A DNA stretch of 64,000 nucleotides from Nitrosomonas sp. GTDB taxonomy: Bacteria > Pseudomonadota > Gammaproteobacteria > Burkholderiales > Nitrosomonadaceae. Below, piece after piece: positions 16,765-24,408 of this stretch. The position numbers were made by a program, and so were the translations under genes. The stretch's first letter is position 1; every line of letters begins with the position of its first letter. The notes under the pieces were generated by a model. It saw only the letters and a list, made by a program, of their open reading frames with translations, was not told where the DNA came from and searched no databases. The stretch is from positions 1,178,001-1,242,000 of the forward strand of contig JADJBK010000006.1 of NCBI GenBank assembly GCA_016703745.1, given 5' to 3'.

Positions 16765-17433
16765 CTATCGATTTACTGTACCCGGCAACATTGGTACAAA
16801 CATCACTTCGTCCAGTACAGTCTCGACAAATCCTTCCGTAGTGTGTTCAATTAGGCAGAGATGCTGTTTTCGGCTTCCACGTGGGAAAACCACTCGTCCA
16901 CCCACAGATAGCTGTCCAAGCAACACTTCGGGAATTTCCGGAACAAATGCAGTTAATATGATGCCATTATAGGGTCCCATCTCAGGCATACCAAGCATTC
17001 CATCAGCATGCCTAAGAAAAACATTGCGAATACCCATTTTAAGCAAACGTATCCTCGTTCGAGTTAATAATGGACCGATGCGTTCGATCGAATAAACTTT
17101 ACGCGCAATCCTGGCAAGAATTGCCGTTTGATAGCCACAACCCGTCCCAATTTCAAGTACCTTCTCTAATGGATGCTTGGCGTTCTCGCGCAGAAGTGCG
17201 CTCATGCGCGCAACAGTCCATGGACTTGATATGGTTTGTCCAAAATTAATGGGTAAAGAAACATCCTCATAGGCCCGAGAAGCCAATGCTGCTTCCACAA
17301 AAAGATGGCGAGGAACAATATTCATTGCATTGAGCACGACTTCATCGACTATTCCCTGTTCCCGCAGGTGCTCGACCATACGAATCCGTGTTCTCTGGGA
17401 AGTCATGCCGATTCCTGAATGATACACGTTCAC
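16765..17433 (-). CDS. pcm: Protein-L-isoaspartate O-methyltransferase
   Basis: A 222-residue SAM enzyme that repairs isoaspartyl residues in aged proteins. Seen are VPRHLFVEAALASRAYEDVSLPI, GQTISSPWTVARM, the SAM motif VLEIGTGCGYQTAILARIA, GPYNGIILTAFVPEIPE and LSVGGRVVFPRG. GTG at 17433 is preferred over the internal ATG (17406) because GGAG lies 7 bases upstream of the GTG. It sits between surE and nlpD on the same strand with a 132-bp gap after surE. Confidence 0.93.
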   Translation of the reverse strand: MNVYHSGIGMTSQRTRIRMVEHLREQGIVDEVVLNAMNIVPRHLFVEAALASRAYEDVSLPINFGQTISSPWTVARMSALLRENAKHPLEKVLEIGTGCGYQTAILARIARKVYSIERIGPLLTRTRIRLLKMGIRNVFLRHADGMLGMPEMGPYNGIILTAFVPEIPEVLLGQLSVGGRVVFPRGSRKQHLCLIEHTTEGFVETVLDEVMFVPMLPGTVNR

Positions 17434-17565
17434 CGGTTCACTCCATCACTGGCTTCAGGTAACAAAAAGACGCGCCTACAGTCAGACAAAACTCTTTTAA
17501 TTGAACATACAAATACCTAGTCAATAACCAGGATTTCTGCTGCGGATCAAAATTTGATTTCCTCG

Positions 17566-18309
17566 TCATTGTTCTACCCAGGTTTTAACAAAATTAATTT
17601 GATCATAGTGAGTCAAATCAATCTGCAAAGGGGTTATCGACACTCGATTTCTTTGTACAGCAAAGAAATCGGTACCCTCACCAGCATCCTGTGCTCCTCC
17701 AGCGGCTCCCACCCAGTAGACCGTTTCTCCACGCGGAGTAAGTGTCTTAATAACAGACTCAGCTTTATGACGACGCCCCAACCGGGTCACTTCCATACCA
17801 GTCAATTGGTCATAAGGGATATCCGGGACATTGACGTTTAGCAAAATTGGTACATGAAACTTGTGATCCATGTTGTGTTTGACAAGATCCAGCGCCACTC
17901 TGGCTGCAGTTGCAAAATTACCTCGTGATACGCTAACCATTGATATCGCTATGGAGGGAATACCCAGCAGAAAACCTTCTGTGGCCGCTGCCACTGTTCC
18001 AGAATAAATAGTATCATCACCCATATTGGCACCATCGTTTACTCCGGAAATCACCATATCAGGAAGTCCGTCCAGCATGCCAGTCACAGCCAGATGAACA
18101 CAGTCTGTTGGTGTGCCATTGACGTAATAAAAACCGTTGTGTGAGTGACGTAACGACAGAGGACGATCGAGCGTTAGTGAGTTACTGGCGCCACTACGGT
18201 CACGCTCAGGCGCGACTACCGTAATTTCAGCGATAGTGGATAATGTTTCTGCAAGGTGGGCAATGCCTGGCGCAAAATACCCATCATCATTACTGAGCAG
18301 GATGCGCAT
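17566..18309 (-). CDS. surE: 5'/3'-nucleotidase SurE
   Basis: A 247-residue metal-dependent nucleotidase starting MRILLSNDDGYFAPGI, where the two Asp bind the metal, followed by VAPERDRSGASNSLTLD, NGTPTDCVHLA and the loop ISGVNDGANMGDDTIYSGTV. The enzyme removes phosphate from nucleoside monophosphates and short polyphosphate in the cytoplasm and belongs to the stationary-phase survival operon. Length matches E. coli SurE (253). It is first in surE-pcm-nlpD. Confidence 0.95.
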   Translation of the reverse strand: MRILLSNDDGYFAPGIAHLAETLSTIAEITVVAPERDRSGASNSLTLDRPLSLRHSHNGFYYVNGTPTDCVHLAVTGMLDGLPDMVISGVNDGANMGDDTIYSGTVAAATEGFLLGIPSIAISMVSVSRGNFATAARVALDLVKHNMDHKFHVPILLNVNVPDIPYDQLTGMEVTRLGRRHKAESVIKTLTPRGETVYWVGAAGGAQDAGEGTDFFAVQRNRVSITPLQIDLTHYDQINFVKTWVEQ

Positions 18310-18499
18310 TCACCATACTCTGGAATAATTGATTACTTAATTGATGAAAAAAAATACTACGCACAAACAATCCGATTGTTTTAAGAATACGGCCAAAAAT
18401 CATTAGTAGCCAGCATTTACCTTGAAGATTAACTGCTTAGCCTATTTCACTACAATGTCTCATTTTGTTTAGCACTATGAATTTCTCAATTCAGATTCA

Positions 18500-18578
<79 letters not shown>

Positions 18579-18587
18579 AAGTTTGGA

Positions 18588-18593
18588 ATTATA
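18588..18593 (-). promoter_or_regulatory. -10 box of tRNA-Pro promoter
   Basis: TATAAT (minus strand) sits 10 bases upstream of the tRNA 5' end. The -35 region is poor (TAGCTT at 16 bp), so the assignment rests on the perfect -10 hexamer and its position. Confidence 0.5.
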
Positions 18594-18657
18594 GCAAATC
18601 CACACTATCAAGCTATCTCACTACTACTGCACGAATCTCAGAAAGAAATCTGCACTT

Positions 18658-19050
18658 TTATACACCTCGCAATAACGTCAGAATGTCTCTAATTTCTTTT
18701 TTTACGGCAGCCAGCATTACTCCTGATACGTTCGGCAAATCAGCAGTTGCCAGAAACGGGGTCTCGTTTCTTTCTGGCATCAAATGATTACGCGCACCAC
18801 TAATCGTGAAGCCCTGATCATACAGCAACTCACGTATACGCCGAATCAGAATCACCTCCTGATGCTGATAGTAGCGACGATTGCGGCGTTTAATTGGATT
18901 GAGCTGAGTAAATTCCTGCTCCCAGTAACGGAGCACATGGGGTTTAACCAAGCATAGCTCGCTCACTTCTCCAATCGTAAAATACCGTTTTGCCGGAATG
19001 GGTGGCAATGATTCACTTGGTTTTTGATTGTCCATGGTAATGATTTTCAA
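18658..19050 (-). CDS. MerR-family transcriptional regulator downstream of ihfA
   Basis: A 130-residue protein with an N-terminal winged-helix of the MerR type (RYFTIGEVSELCLVKPHVLRYWEQE, FTQLNPIKRRNRRYYQ, IRRIRELLYDQGFTISGA) and a short C-terminal part that lacks the cysteines of metal-sensing MerR proteins. The second Met at 19035 may be the true start. It overlaps the ihfA end by 23-38 bases, so it is the last gene of the pheST-ihfA unit, as in many Beta- and Gammaproteobacteria. Effector and targets are unknown. Confidence 0.85.
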   Translation of the reverse strand: MKIITMDNQKPSESLPPIPAKRYFTIGEVSELCLVKPHVLRYWEQEFTQLNPIKRRNRRYYQHQEVILIRRIRELLYDQGFTISGARNHLMPERNETPFLATADLPNVSGVMLAAVKKEIRDILTLLRGV

Positions 19051-19321
19051 CCATTGTCTTTAACTTCTGACTGGCATGAAATGTCACTACTCGCCTCGCG
19101 GAAATGGGAATTTCTTCACCAGTCTTAGGGTTCCGACCAGGTCGTTCCGGTTTGGATCTCAGCTGAAAATTACCAAACCCAGATAGTTTGACACCATCTC
19201 CCTCTTGCAGAGTGGCGCACATTTCATCATAAAATGATTCTACAATTTCCTTAGCTTCGCGCTTATTTAGCCCAATATTTTCAAATAATAAATCAGTAAG
19301 ATCTGCTTTAGTCAACGCCAT
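19013..19321 (-). CDS. ihfA: Integration host factor alpha subunit
   Basis: A 102-residue HU/IHF-fold protein starting MALTKADLTDLLFENIGLNK, with the beta-arm block GFGNFQLRSKPERPGRNPKTGEEIPI and RRVVTFHASQKLK. The PGRNPKTGE turn with its Pro is the DNA-intercalating tip, and GDGVKLSGFGNF marks IhfA rather than HU. It bends DNA as the IhfA-IhfB heterodimer. It follows pheT after 104 bases and has its own GAGAGGAA ribosome site and a possible own promoter (TTGACT at 19363-19368). Confidence 0.95.
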   Translation of the reverse strand: MALTKADLTDLLFENIGLNKREAKEIVESFYDEMCATLQEGDGVKLSGFGNFQLRSKPERPGRNPKTGEEIPISARRVVTFHASQKLKTMVENHYHGQSKTK

Positions 19322-19339
19322 ATCAGTTTCCTCTCAGGT

Positions 19340-19368
19340 ATAAATACACTGTTCTAAAAGATAGTCAA
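19340..19368 (-). promoter_or_regulatory. Possible internal promoter of ihfA
   Basis: A -35 TTGACT (19368-19363) and a 17-bp spacer lead to a weak -10 ATTTAT (19345-19340), about 20 bases upstream of the ihfA ATG. The good -35 supports it; the poor -10 and very short leader argue for caution. Confidence 0.3.
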
Positions 19369-19425
19369 AAACCCATTGCTCTATACTATGCCTTAAAATC
19401 ATAATCATACACATTACCAGGCAAG

Positions 19426-21822
19426 CTAACTGCGGAGCACCGCTCCAAATTGACCAGCAAGCATATCAATCAATTCGTTCACTGCCTGATCTATTTCCTG
19501 GTCTGTGAGAGTCTTCTCGAGATCTTGTAACAGTAAACGAAAGGCCAAACTTTTTTTTCCTGGCGCCAGCTTATCTCCGCTATAAAAGTCGAATAGTGCA
19601 ATCTCTACAACAAGATCAGCTTTGTGCTGATACATCGCATCAAGTATGGCTTGCACGACTACCTGAGTATCCACTTCAAATGCCAAATCGCGTCTTACCG
19701 GTGGAAACTTCGATAGGGTCCGCATATTAGGTAACATGCGCGTAACTGTAGATGCCGTCTTGATCTCAAATAATACCGTGGCACCTGGCAAATGATATTT
19801 TGCAGATAAGCGCGGATGGAGTTCACCCAGCCAACCAGAAAATTTATCATCAACCAAAATTTTGGCTGATTTACCGGGATGCATTGCAGGATGTATTCCA
19901 GGTTCAAACAGAATTTTATTAGGCGTAAACAGGGATTCTATATCCGCCTTAACGTCAAAAAAATCGATTTCACGATTCTTGACTGCCCATTGTTCCGGTA
20001 AAGCACCGCCAAAACAGAGTCCAGCAATATTCTCGGTTTCTCGCTCTGCGTAATCACCCACATCAGTTTGAAAGCAACGCCCAATTTCAAATATTCTGAC
20101 TCGGCTCTGCTTGCGATTAAAGTTAAACTGTAAATTACTGACGAGCCCTCCCAGGAGACTACTGCGCATCACACTCATGTGGCTGGCAATTGGATTTTTC
20201 AGCCGCACACTTTCATGGTTACCCGCAAAATCGACTTCCCATTTCTCTTCTACAAACGCATAGTTAATCACTTCCTGATAATCACGCGCAACCAGAATTT
20301 GACGCAGTCGTTCAACTGGAACCAATCCAGTCTCTTCTTCTGGCAGAATTTTCAAAGAAGCTTTGGGCGCGCTCGCAGGAATTCGATCATAGCCATGAAT
20401 ACGAGCAATCTCCTCGATAAAATCCTCCTCTATGGCCAGATCAAATCGGAAAGCAGGAGGTACAATACTGAAAGAATCCCCTTCAACGGTGAAATCAAAT
20501 TTCAACCTATTAAAGTAATCGACTATCTCCTCCATCCCCAATCGTATACCCAGAACGCTATTGACACGTTTTAAGCGAACACGTATGGAGAACCGCTGTG
20601 GCAGATATGCTTCGTGCCTAACCTCAGTTACCGATCCAGCTACTCCGCCACATATCTCCAGAATCAAAGCAGTTGCCCGCTCTAACGCTGTACGTGTTAA
20701 AGAAAAATCAACCCCTCTTTCAAATCGATGGGCAGCATCTGAAGTAAACCCCAGCTCAAATGATTTTCCACTGATTGCTGCTGGAGAAAAAAAAGCACTT
20801 TCCAGAAAAATTGAATGGGTCTGTGATCGATTCACTCCACTTTCACTGCCTCCCATGATGCCCGCCAAAGCGAGTGGTTGCTTATGGTCAGCGATAATCA
20901 GCATGTTGCTATCCAACTGCAGGTCAATGCCATTTAGAAGCTGTAAATGTTCACCTTTTCCGGCATAACGTACACTTATTCCCCGCTGATCTGTGCATGC
21001 AATTTTATCGAGGTCGAATGCATGCATCGGTTGACCAGTTTCCAATAACACATAATTGACAATATCAACCACAGCATTGACCTCTCGCAAGCCGCTTCGC
21101 TGCAATCGTTGCGCCATCCATAACGGGATTTTCTGATCTGGAGCGATACCCTTGATTATGCGTCCACAGTAAAGCGGACAGGCATCGGGCACCTCTATTT
21201 GGATGGGCAATACATCTGCAATCTGGCCAGGCACCGGAGATGGCGGCACCAAGACCAACGGAGAGGCAGTAATAGCAGCGACCTCACGTGCAATTCCATA
21301 CATTCCAAGACAATCTGCACGATTGGGCGTTAATTTAAGGGTAAATATATGATCATCCAGCGTGTAGTATTGCCTGAAATCTTGACCAACAGGAGCATCA
21401 CAAGGCAAATCAATAATGCCTGTTGCGGTGTCATCACTCAATCCAATCTCCGCGAAGGAACATAACATACCGGAAGATTCAACCTCACGAATATTGCCTC
21501 GCCTAATCGCTAATCCAGGAAGTTGTGCTCCGATCATGGCACAAACCGTTTTCATACCAGACCTGACATTGCTCGCACCACACACAATCTGCAAAGGTCC
21601 ACTTGTATGTTCACCAACATTGACATCACAAACGCTCAGCCGATCTGCATTCGGATGTTTCTGTACACTCATAACTTCCGCCACCACCACCTGCTGGAAA
21701 CACGGCGCAATGGAAGCCATGCTTTCTACTTCCAGTCCCGCCATTGTCAAGGTGTGCGCTAATTCATCGCTACTACACAACGGATCAACAAAGGTTCTAA
21801 GCCAGTTTTCAGAGAATCTCAT
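19426..21822 (-). CDS. pheT: Phenylalanyl-tRNA synthetase beta subunit
   Basis: A 798-residue protein with the start MRFSENWLRTFVDP and the N-terminal tRNA-binding domain (VVVAEVMSVQKHPNADRLSVC, QIVCGASNVR). The B3/B4 editing domain has NAVVDIVNYVLLETGQPMHAFD, and B5 follows with FRFDLAIEEDFIEEIARIHGYDRIP. The C-terminal anticodon-binding domain has LSKFPPVRRDLAFEVD. It forms the alpha2-beta2 enzyme with PheS. It lies 23 bases after pheS. Length matches E. coli PheT (795). Confidence 0.97.
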   Translation of the reverse strand: MRFSENWLRTFVDPLCSSDELAHTLTMAGLEVESMASIAPCFQQVVVAEVMSVQKHPNADRLSVCDVNVGEHTSGPLQIVCGASNVRSGMKTVCAMIGAQLPGLAIRRGNIREVESSGMLCSFAEIGLSDDTATGIIDLPCDAPVGQDFRQYYTLDDHIFTLKLTPNRADCLGMYGIAREVAAITASPLVLVPPSPVPGQIADVLPIQIEVPDACPLYCGRIIKGIAPDQKIPLWMAQRLQRSGLREVNAVVDIVNYVLLETGQPMHAFDLDKIACTDQRGISVRYAGKGEHLQLLNGIDLQLDSNMLIIADHKQPLALAGIMGGSESGVNRSQTHSIFLESAFFSPAAISGKSFELGFTSDAAHRFERGVDFSLTRTALERATALILEICGGVAGSVTEVRHEAYLPQRFSIRVRLKRVNSVLGIRLGMEEIVDYFNRLKFDFTVEGDSFSIVPPAFRFDLAIEEDFIEEIARIHGYDRIPASAPKASLKILPEEETGLVPVERLRQILVARDYQEVINYAFVEEKWEVDFAGNHESVRLKNPIASHMSVMRSSLLGGLVSNLQFNFNRKQSRVRIFEIGRCFQTDVGDYAERETENIAGLCFGGALPEQWAVKNREIDFFDVKADIESLFTPNKILFEPGIHPAMHPGKSAKILVDDKFSGWLGELHPRLSAKYHLPGATVLFEIKTASTVTRMLPNMRTLSKFPPVRRDLAFEVDTQVVVQAILDAMYQHKADLVVEIALFDFYSGDKLAPGKKSLAFRLLLQDLEKTLTDQEIDQAVNELIDMLAGQFGAVLRS

Positions 21823-21845
21823 TTCAAGTATTTAGTGTTCAGCGA

Positions 21846-22868
21846 TTAATTAAACTGCTTTAAAAATCTCAGATCATTTTCAAAGAACAAACGCAAGTCA
21901 TTAACACCATAACGCAACATGGTCAGTCGCTCGACACCCAGACCAAAAGCAAAACCAATATGCTTGTCGCTGTCAATGTTTACATGGTTCAATACAGCAG
22001 GATGCACCATGCCACAACCCAGTACTTCTAACCAGCCGGTATTACCACATACTCGGCAGCCTTTGCCCTGACATATTACACAACCTATATCCATTTCAGC
22101 AGAAGGCTCTGTAAAAGGAAAGAAAGAAGGACGAAATCTGACCGGCAAATCTTCCTTTTCAAAGAAGTTCTGCATAAATTGCGCTAATACGCCCTTCAAG
22201 TTTGCGAAACTGACTTCCTCATCGATCCACAAACCTTCAATTTGATGAAACATAGGGGTATGTGTAACATCTGAATCACAACGATAAACTCGTCCAGGCG
22301 CAATAATTTTGATTGGTGGTCGATGATTCTCCATGTAGTGGATTTGCACCGGCGAAGTATGTGTTCGCAGCAACCCACCACCATCAATATAGAAAGTATC
22401 ATGCATGGCTCTTGCTGGATGATTCTCAGCGATATTTAATGCCGTAAAATTATAAAAATCAGTTTCAATCTCTGGTCCGGTTGCAATGGAAAATCCAATT
22501 GAGCGGAACAACGACTCGATTCGATTGAGCGTTCTTGTGACAGGATGAACTCCACCCGTACCACAACCTCTTCCCGGCAACGTAACATCGAGGCTTTCTT
22601 CCGCTAGTCGACTAAGCATCTCCTTTTCCTGAATAAATGCTCGTCGACTAACAATCGCTTCTTCAAGTTGTTTTTTCGTCAAATTAATACGTTCGCCCAT
22701 CAAGGGGCGCTCACGCACATCAAGTGTTTTCAAATTTTTTAGCAAAGAAGTCAGCTTTCCATCCTTACCCAAATAGCGAGCTTTAACCTGCTCAAGCTCG
22801 ACCATATTCCTCGTCTTACTGAGAAACTCGGTCGCCTCATGGAACAGTTCTTCTAAATTACTCATCAT
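21846..22868 (-). CDS. pheS: Phenylalanyl-tRNA synthetase alpha subunit
   Basis: A 340-residue class II catalytic subunit: N-terminal coiled coil (VKARYLGKDGKLTSLLKNLK), GGVHPVTRTLNRIESLFRSIGF, motif 2 PGRVYRCDSDVTHTPMFHQI, SFFPFTEPSAEMDIGC and motif 3 GFAFGLGVERLTMLRYG. A zinc-like Cys group (CVICQGKGCRVC) lies in the insertion, as is common outside enterics. A strong intrinsic terminator lies only 19 bases before the ATG, so the gene can be expressed only by read-through or attenuation control; see the separate entry. Two adjacent ATGs occur and no clear Shine-Dalgarno is seen. Confidence 0.97.
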   Translation of the reverse strand: MMSNLEELFHEATEFLSKTRNMVELEQVKARYLGKDGKLTSLLKNLKTLDVRERPLMGERINLTKKQLEEAIVSRRAFIQEKEMLSRLAEESLDVTLPGRGCGTGGVHPVTRTLNRIESLFRSIGFSIATGPEIETDFYNFTALNIAENHPARAMHDTFYIDGGGLLRTHTSPVQIHYMENHRPPIKIIAPGRVYRCDSDVTHTPMFHQIEGLWIDEEVSFANLKGVLAQFMQNFFEKEDLPVRFRPSFFPFTEPSAEMDIGCVICQGKGCRVCGNTGWLEVLGCGMVHPAVLNHVNIDSDKHIGFAFGLGVERLTMLRYGVNDLRLFFENDLRFLKQFN

Positions 22869-22883
22869 AACTAAATTAATTTT

Positions 22884-22970
22884 TCATAAAAAAAGAGGCC
22901 GGAACAACTCGAATCCGACCTCTCTTGGGAATCTTGCCAGGTAACTGAAGTAAAAAATCAAACCCAACAC
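22884..22970 (-). CDS. Possible Phe-rich leader peptide of pheST (PheM-like)
   Basis: A 28-codon frame on the minus strand from GTG at 22970 (directly after a TAG) to TGA at 22886-22884 contains six Phe codons, three Leu just before the end and the cluster IFYFSY, resembling the FFFYFS core of the E. coli pheST leader peptide. It runs into the terminator hairpin. Against it: no ATG, no good ribosome site, and a neighbouring open frame that also contains Phe codons. Confidence 0.35.
   Translation of the reverse strand: MLGLIFYFSYLARFPREVGFELFRPLFL
22888..22923 (-). terminator. Intrinsic terminator just upstream of pheS, likely attenuator
   Basis: On the minus strand AGAGGTCGGA pairs with TCCGGCCTCT over 10 bp (one G-U) around a 10-nt loop and is followed by a run of seven T. 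It ends 19 bases before the pheS start, leaving no room for a promoter after it. This is the layout of an attenuator that controls pheST in the rplT-pheS gap. Confidence 0.85.
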
Positions 22971-23125
22971 CTACAAATGACACTACTGTCGGTTATATCA
23001 TTAATTTCTACGGATACATTGGGACAGAATGCTTAATAACCATCTGAGCAATAAGAAAGAGAACGTGTCTTAATATCAGATTATCAGATCACTCTATTAT
23101 CATATTAGAAATAAGTTGAGCAACC

Positions 23126-23485
23126 TCACGCCGCCAAACCTACCCTTGCCTGCTCAGTGATTTTCTTAAATGCCAGCTTATCGAATACAGCCAAGTCAGC
23201 CAAAACTTTACGGTCCAACTCAACTCCTGCCTTTTTCAGACCATTCATAAAAACACTGTATGTCAAACCACATTCGCGTGCAGCAGCATTAATCCTCGCA
23301 ATCCACAATGCCCTAAACTGCCTTTTCCTTTGACGGCGATCACGATAGGCATACTGTCCCGCCTTCATGACAGCCTGTTTTGCTACCCGATAAACATTTT
23401 TACGCCGTCCCCGGTATCCCTTAGCTAGTTTGAGAATTTTTTTGTGTCGCGCATGCGCAGTTACACCTCGCTTAACTCTTGGCAT
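23126..23485 (-). CDS. rplT: 50S ribosomal protein L20
   Basis: A 119-residue basic protein starting MPRVKRGVTAHARHKKILKL with AKGYRGRRKNVYRVAKQAVMKA, RDRRQRKRQFRALWIARINA and the C-terminal globular part (FMNGLKKAGVELDRKVLADLA). L20 binds 23S rRNA early in 50S assembly and, in enterics, represses the infC-rpmI-rplT message. It follows rpmI by 14 bases. Confidence 0.98.
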   Translation of the reverse strand: MPRVKRGVTAHARHKKILKLAKGYRGRRKNVYRVAKQAVMKAGQYAYRDRRQRKRQFRALWIARINAAARECGLTYSVFMNGLKKAGVELDRKVLADLAVFDKLAFKKITEQARVGLAA

Positions 23486-23499
23486 TTTATTCTTCCCCC

Positions 23500-23697
23500 T
23501 TAAGCGTAAGGTAACATGGCGCGCACAGATGGCATGTCATTGGCATGAACCGATGCGGTTCCCCTTAGTTGTCTTTTATTTTTTGTTGTTTTCTTGGTTA
23601 GAATATGACGCTTAAAGGCCTGAGACCTTTTAATTGCCCCACTGGATCTGACTTTAAAACGCTTAGAAGCGCTTTTTTTAGTTTTCATCTTCGGCAT
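23500..23697 (-). CDS. rpmI: 50S ribosomal protein L35
   Basis: A 65-residue basic protein, MPKMKTKKSASKRFKVRSSG, with RSQAFKRHILTKKTTKNKRQ. The ATG at 23697 is chosen because GAGGAG lies 7 bases before it; an upstream in-frame TTG at 23703 is too close to that site. It sits between infC and rplT, the conserved order, and is probably covered by the L20-controlled message. Confidence 0.97.
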   Translation of the reverse strand: MPKMKTKKSASKRFKVRSSGAIKRSQAFKRHILTKKTTKNKRQLRGTASVHANDMPSVRAMLPYA

Positions 23698-23831
23698 TTG
23701 CAACTCCTCATTAATTATGGCTCAGGGTGTTTCTAACCAGAAAACTTAAAACCCGGTAACCACTTGTTATTTACATTCACACTCAAACCGATAACAATCA
23801 GTTCTAGTCAGCATTTTATATTAATTTCAGT

Positions 23832-24383
23832 CTATTCAACAGGTTTAGTTTTCGAGAGCTTCACATCCTTTTTTTTGGGAGACAACACCATTACCATTTG
23901 TCGGCCTTCTAATTTTGGAAACTGCTCTACCACGGCTATCTCATCAAGATCTCCTTTTACTTTTTCCAGCAATCGAATACCAAACTCTTGATGCGCCATT
24001 TCCCGACCACGGAACCGGAGCGTAATCTTTACCTTATCACCCTCATCCAGGAAACCAATCAAATTCCGCATTTTAATATTGTAGTCACCTGAATCCGTAT
24101 TAGGTCGAAATTTGATTTCTTTTATTTGTACCTGTTTTTGTTTTAATTTAGCATCGTGCTTTTTCTTGCTTTCCTGATATAGAAATTTCCCGTAGTCCAT
24201 TAATCTGCACACAGGAGGCTCTGCACCAGGCGCAATTTCTACCAGATCAACCCACGCCTCTTCTGCCATTTCTATTGCTCTAGCTGTTGGCACAATTCCA
24301 ATTTGCTCACCATCAACCCCGATTAATCGAACCTGTGGTACTGAAATATCTCCATTTATTCGAGCAGCTTTTTCCTGAGCTAT
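23832..24383 (-). CDS. infC: Translation initiation factor IF-3, AUA start codon
   Basis: The conserved N-terminus (AQEKAARINGDISVPQVRLI) is in frame only if translation begins at ATA (24383-24381), 7 bases after a strong GGAGG. This gives 183 residues, close to the 180 of E. coli. No ATG, GTG or TTG gives a complete N-domain; a GTG-led frame of 153 residues from 24293 would lack it. Later blocks are IVPTARAIEMAEEAWVDLVE, VCRLMDYGKFLYQESKK, KEIKFRPNTDSGDYNIKM and KVKITLRFRGREMAHQ. IF-3 rejects non-AUG starts, so an unusual start codon (AUU in E. coli) is the known basis of its self-control. thrS ends 25 bases upstream. Confidence 0.95.
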   Translation of the reverse strand: MAQEKAARINGDISVPQVRLIGVDGEQIGIVPTARAIEMAEEAWVDLVEIAPGAEPPVCRLMDYGKFLYQESKKKHDAKLKQKQVQIKEIKFRPNTDSGDYNIKMRNLIGFLDEGDKVKITLRFRGREMAHQEFGIRLLEKVKGDLDEIAVVEQFPKLEGRQMVMVLSPKKKDVKLSKTKPVE

Positions 24384-24408
24384 GGTAATTCCTCCTATTA
24401 ATAAAATC

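Noticed and set aside
18370..18395. AAACAATC/GATTGTTT inverted repeat as terminator of tRNA-Pro
   Set aside because: The arms are separated by only one base and there is no T-run in the tRNA direction.
22900..23000. Second open frame with Phe codons in the pheS leader (GTG TCA TTT...)
   Set aside because: It continues through the terminator into the pheS leader with few clustered Phe codons and no ribosome site; kept only as an alternative to the reported frame.
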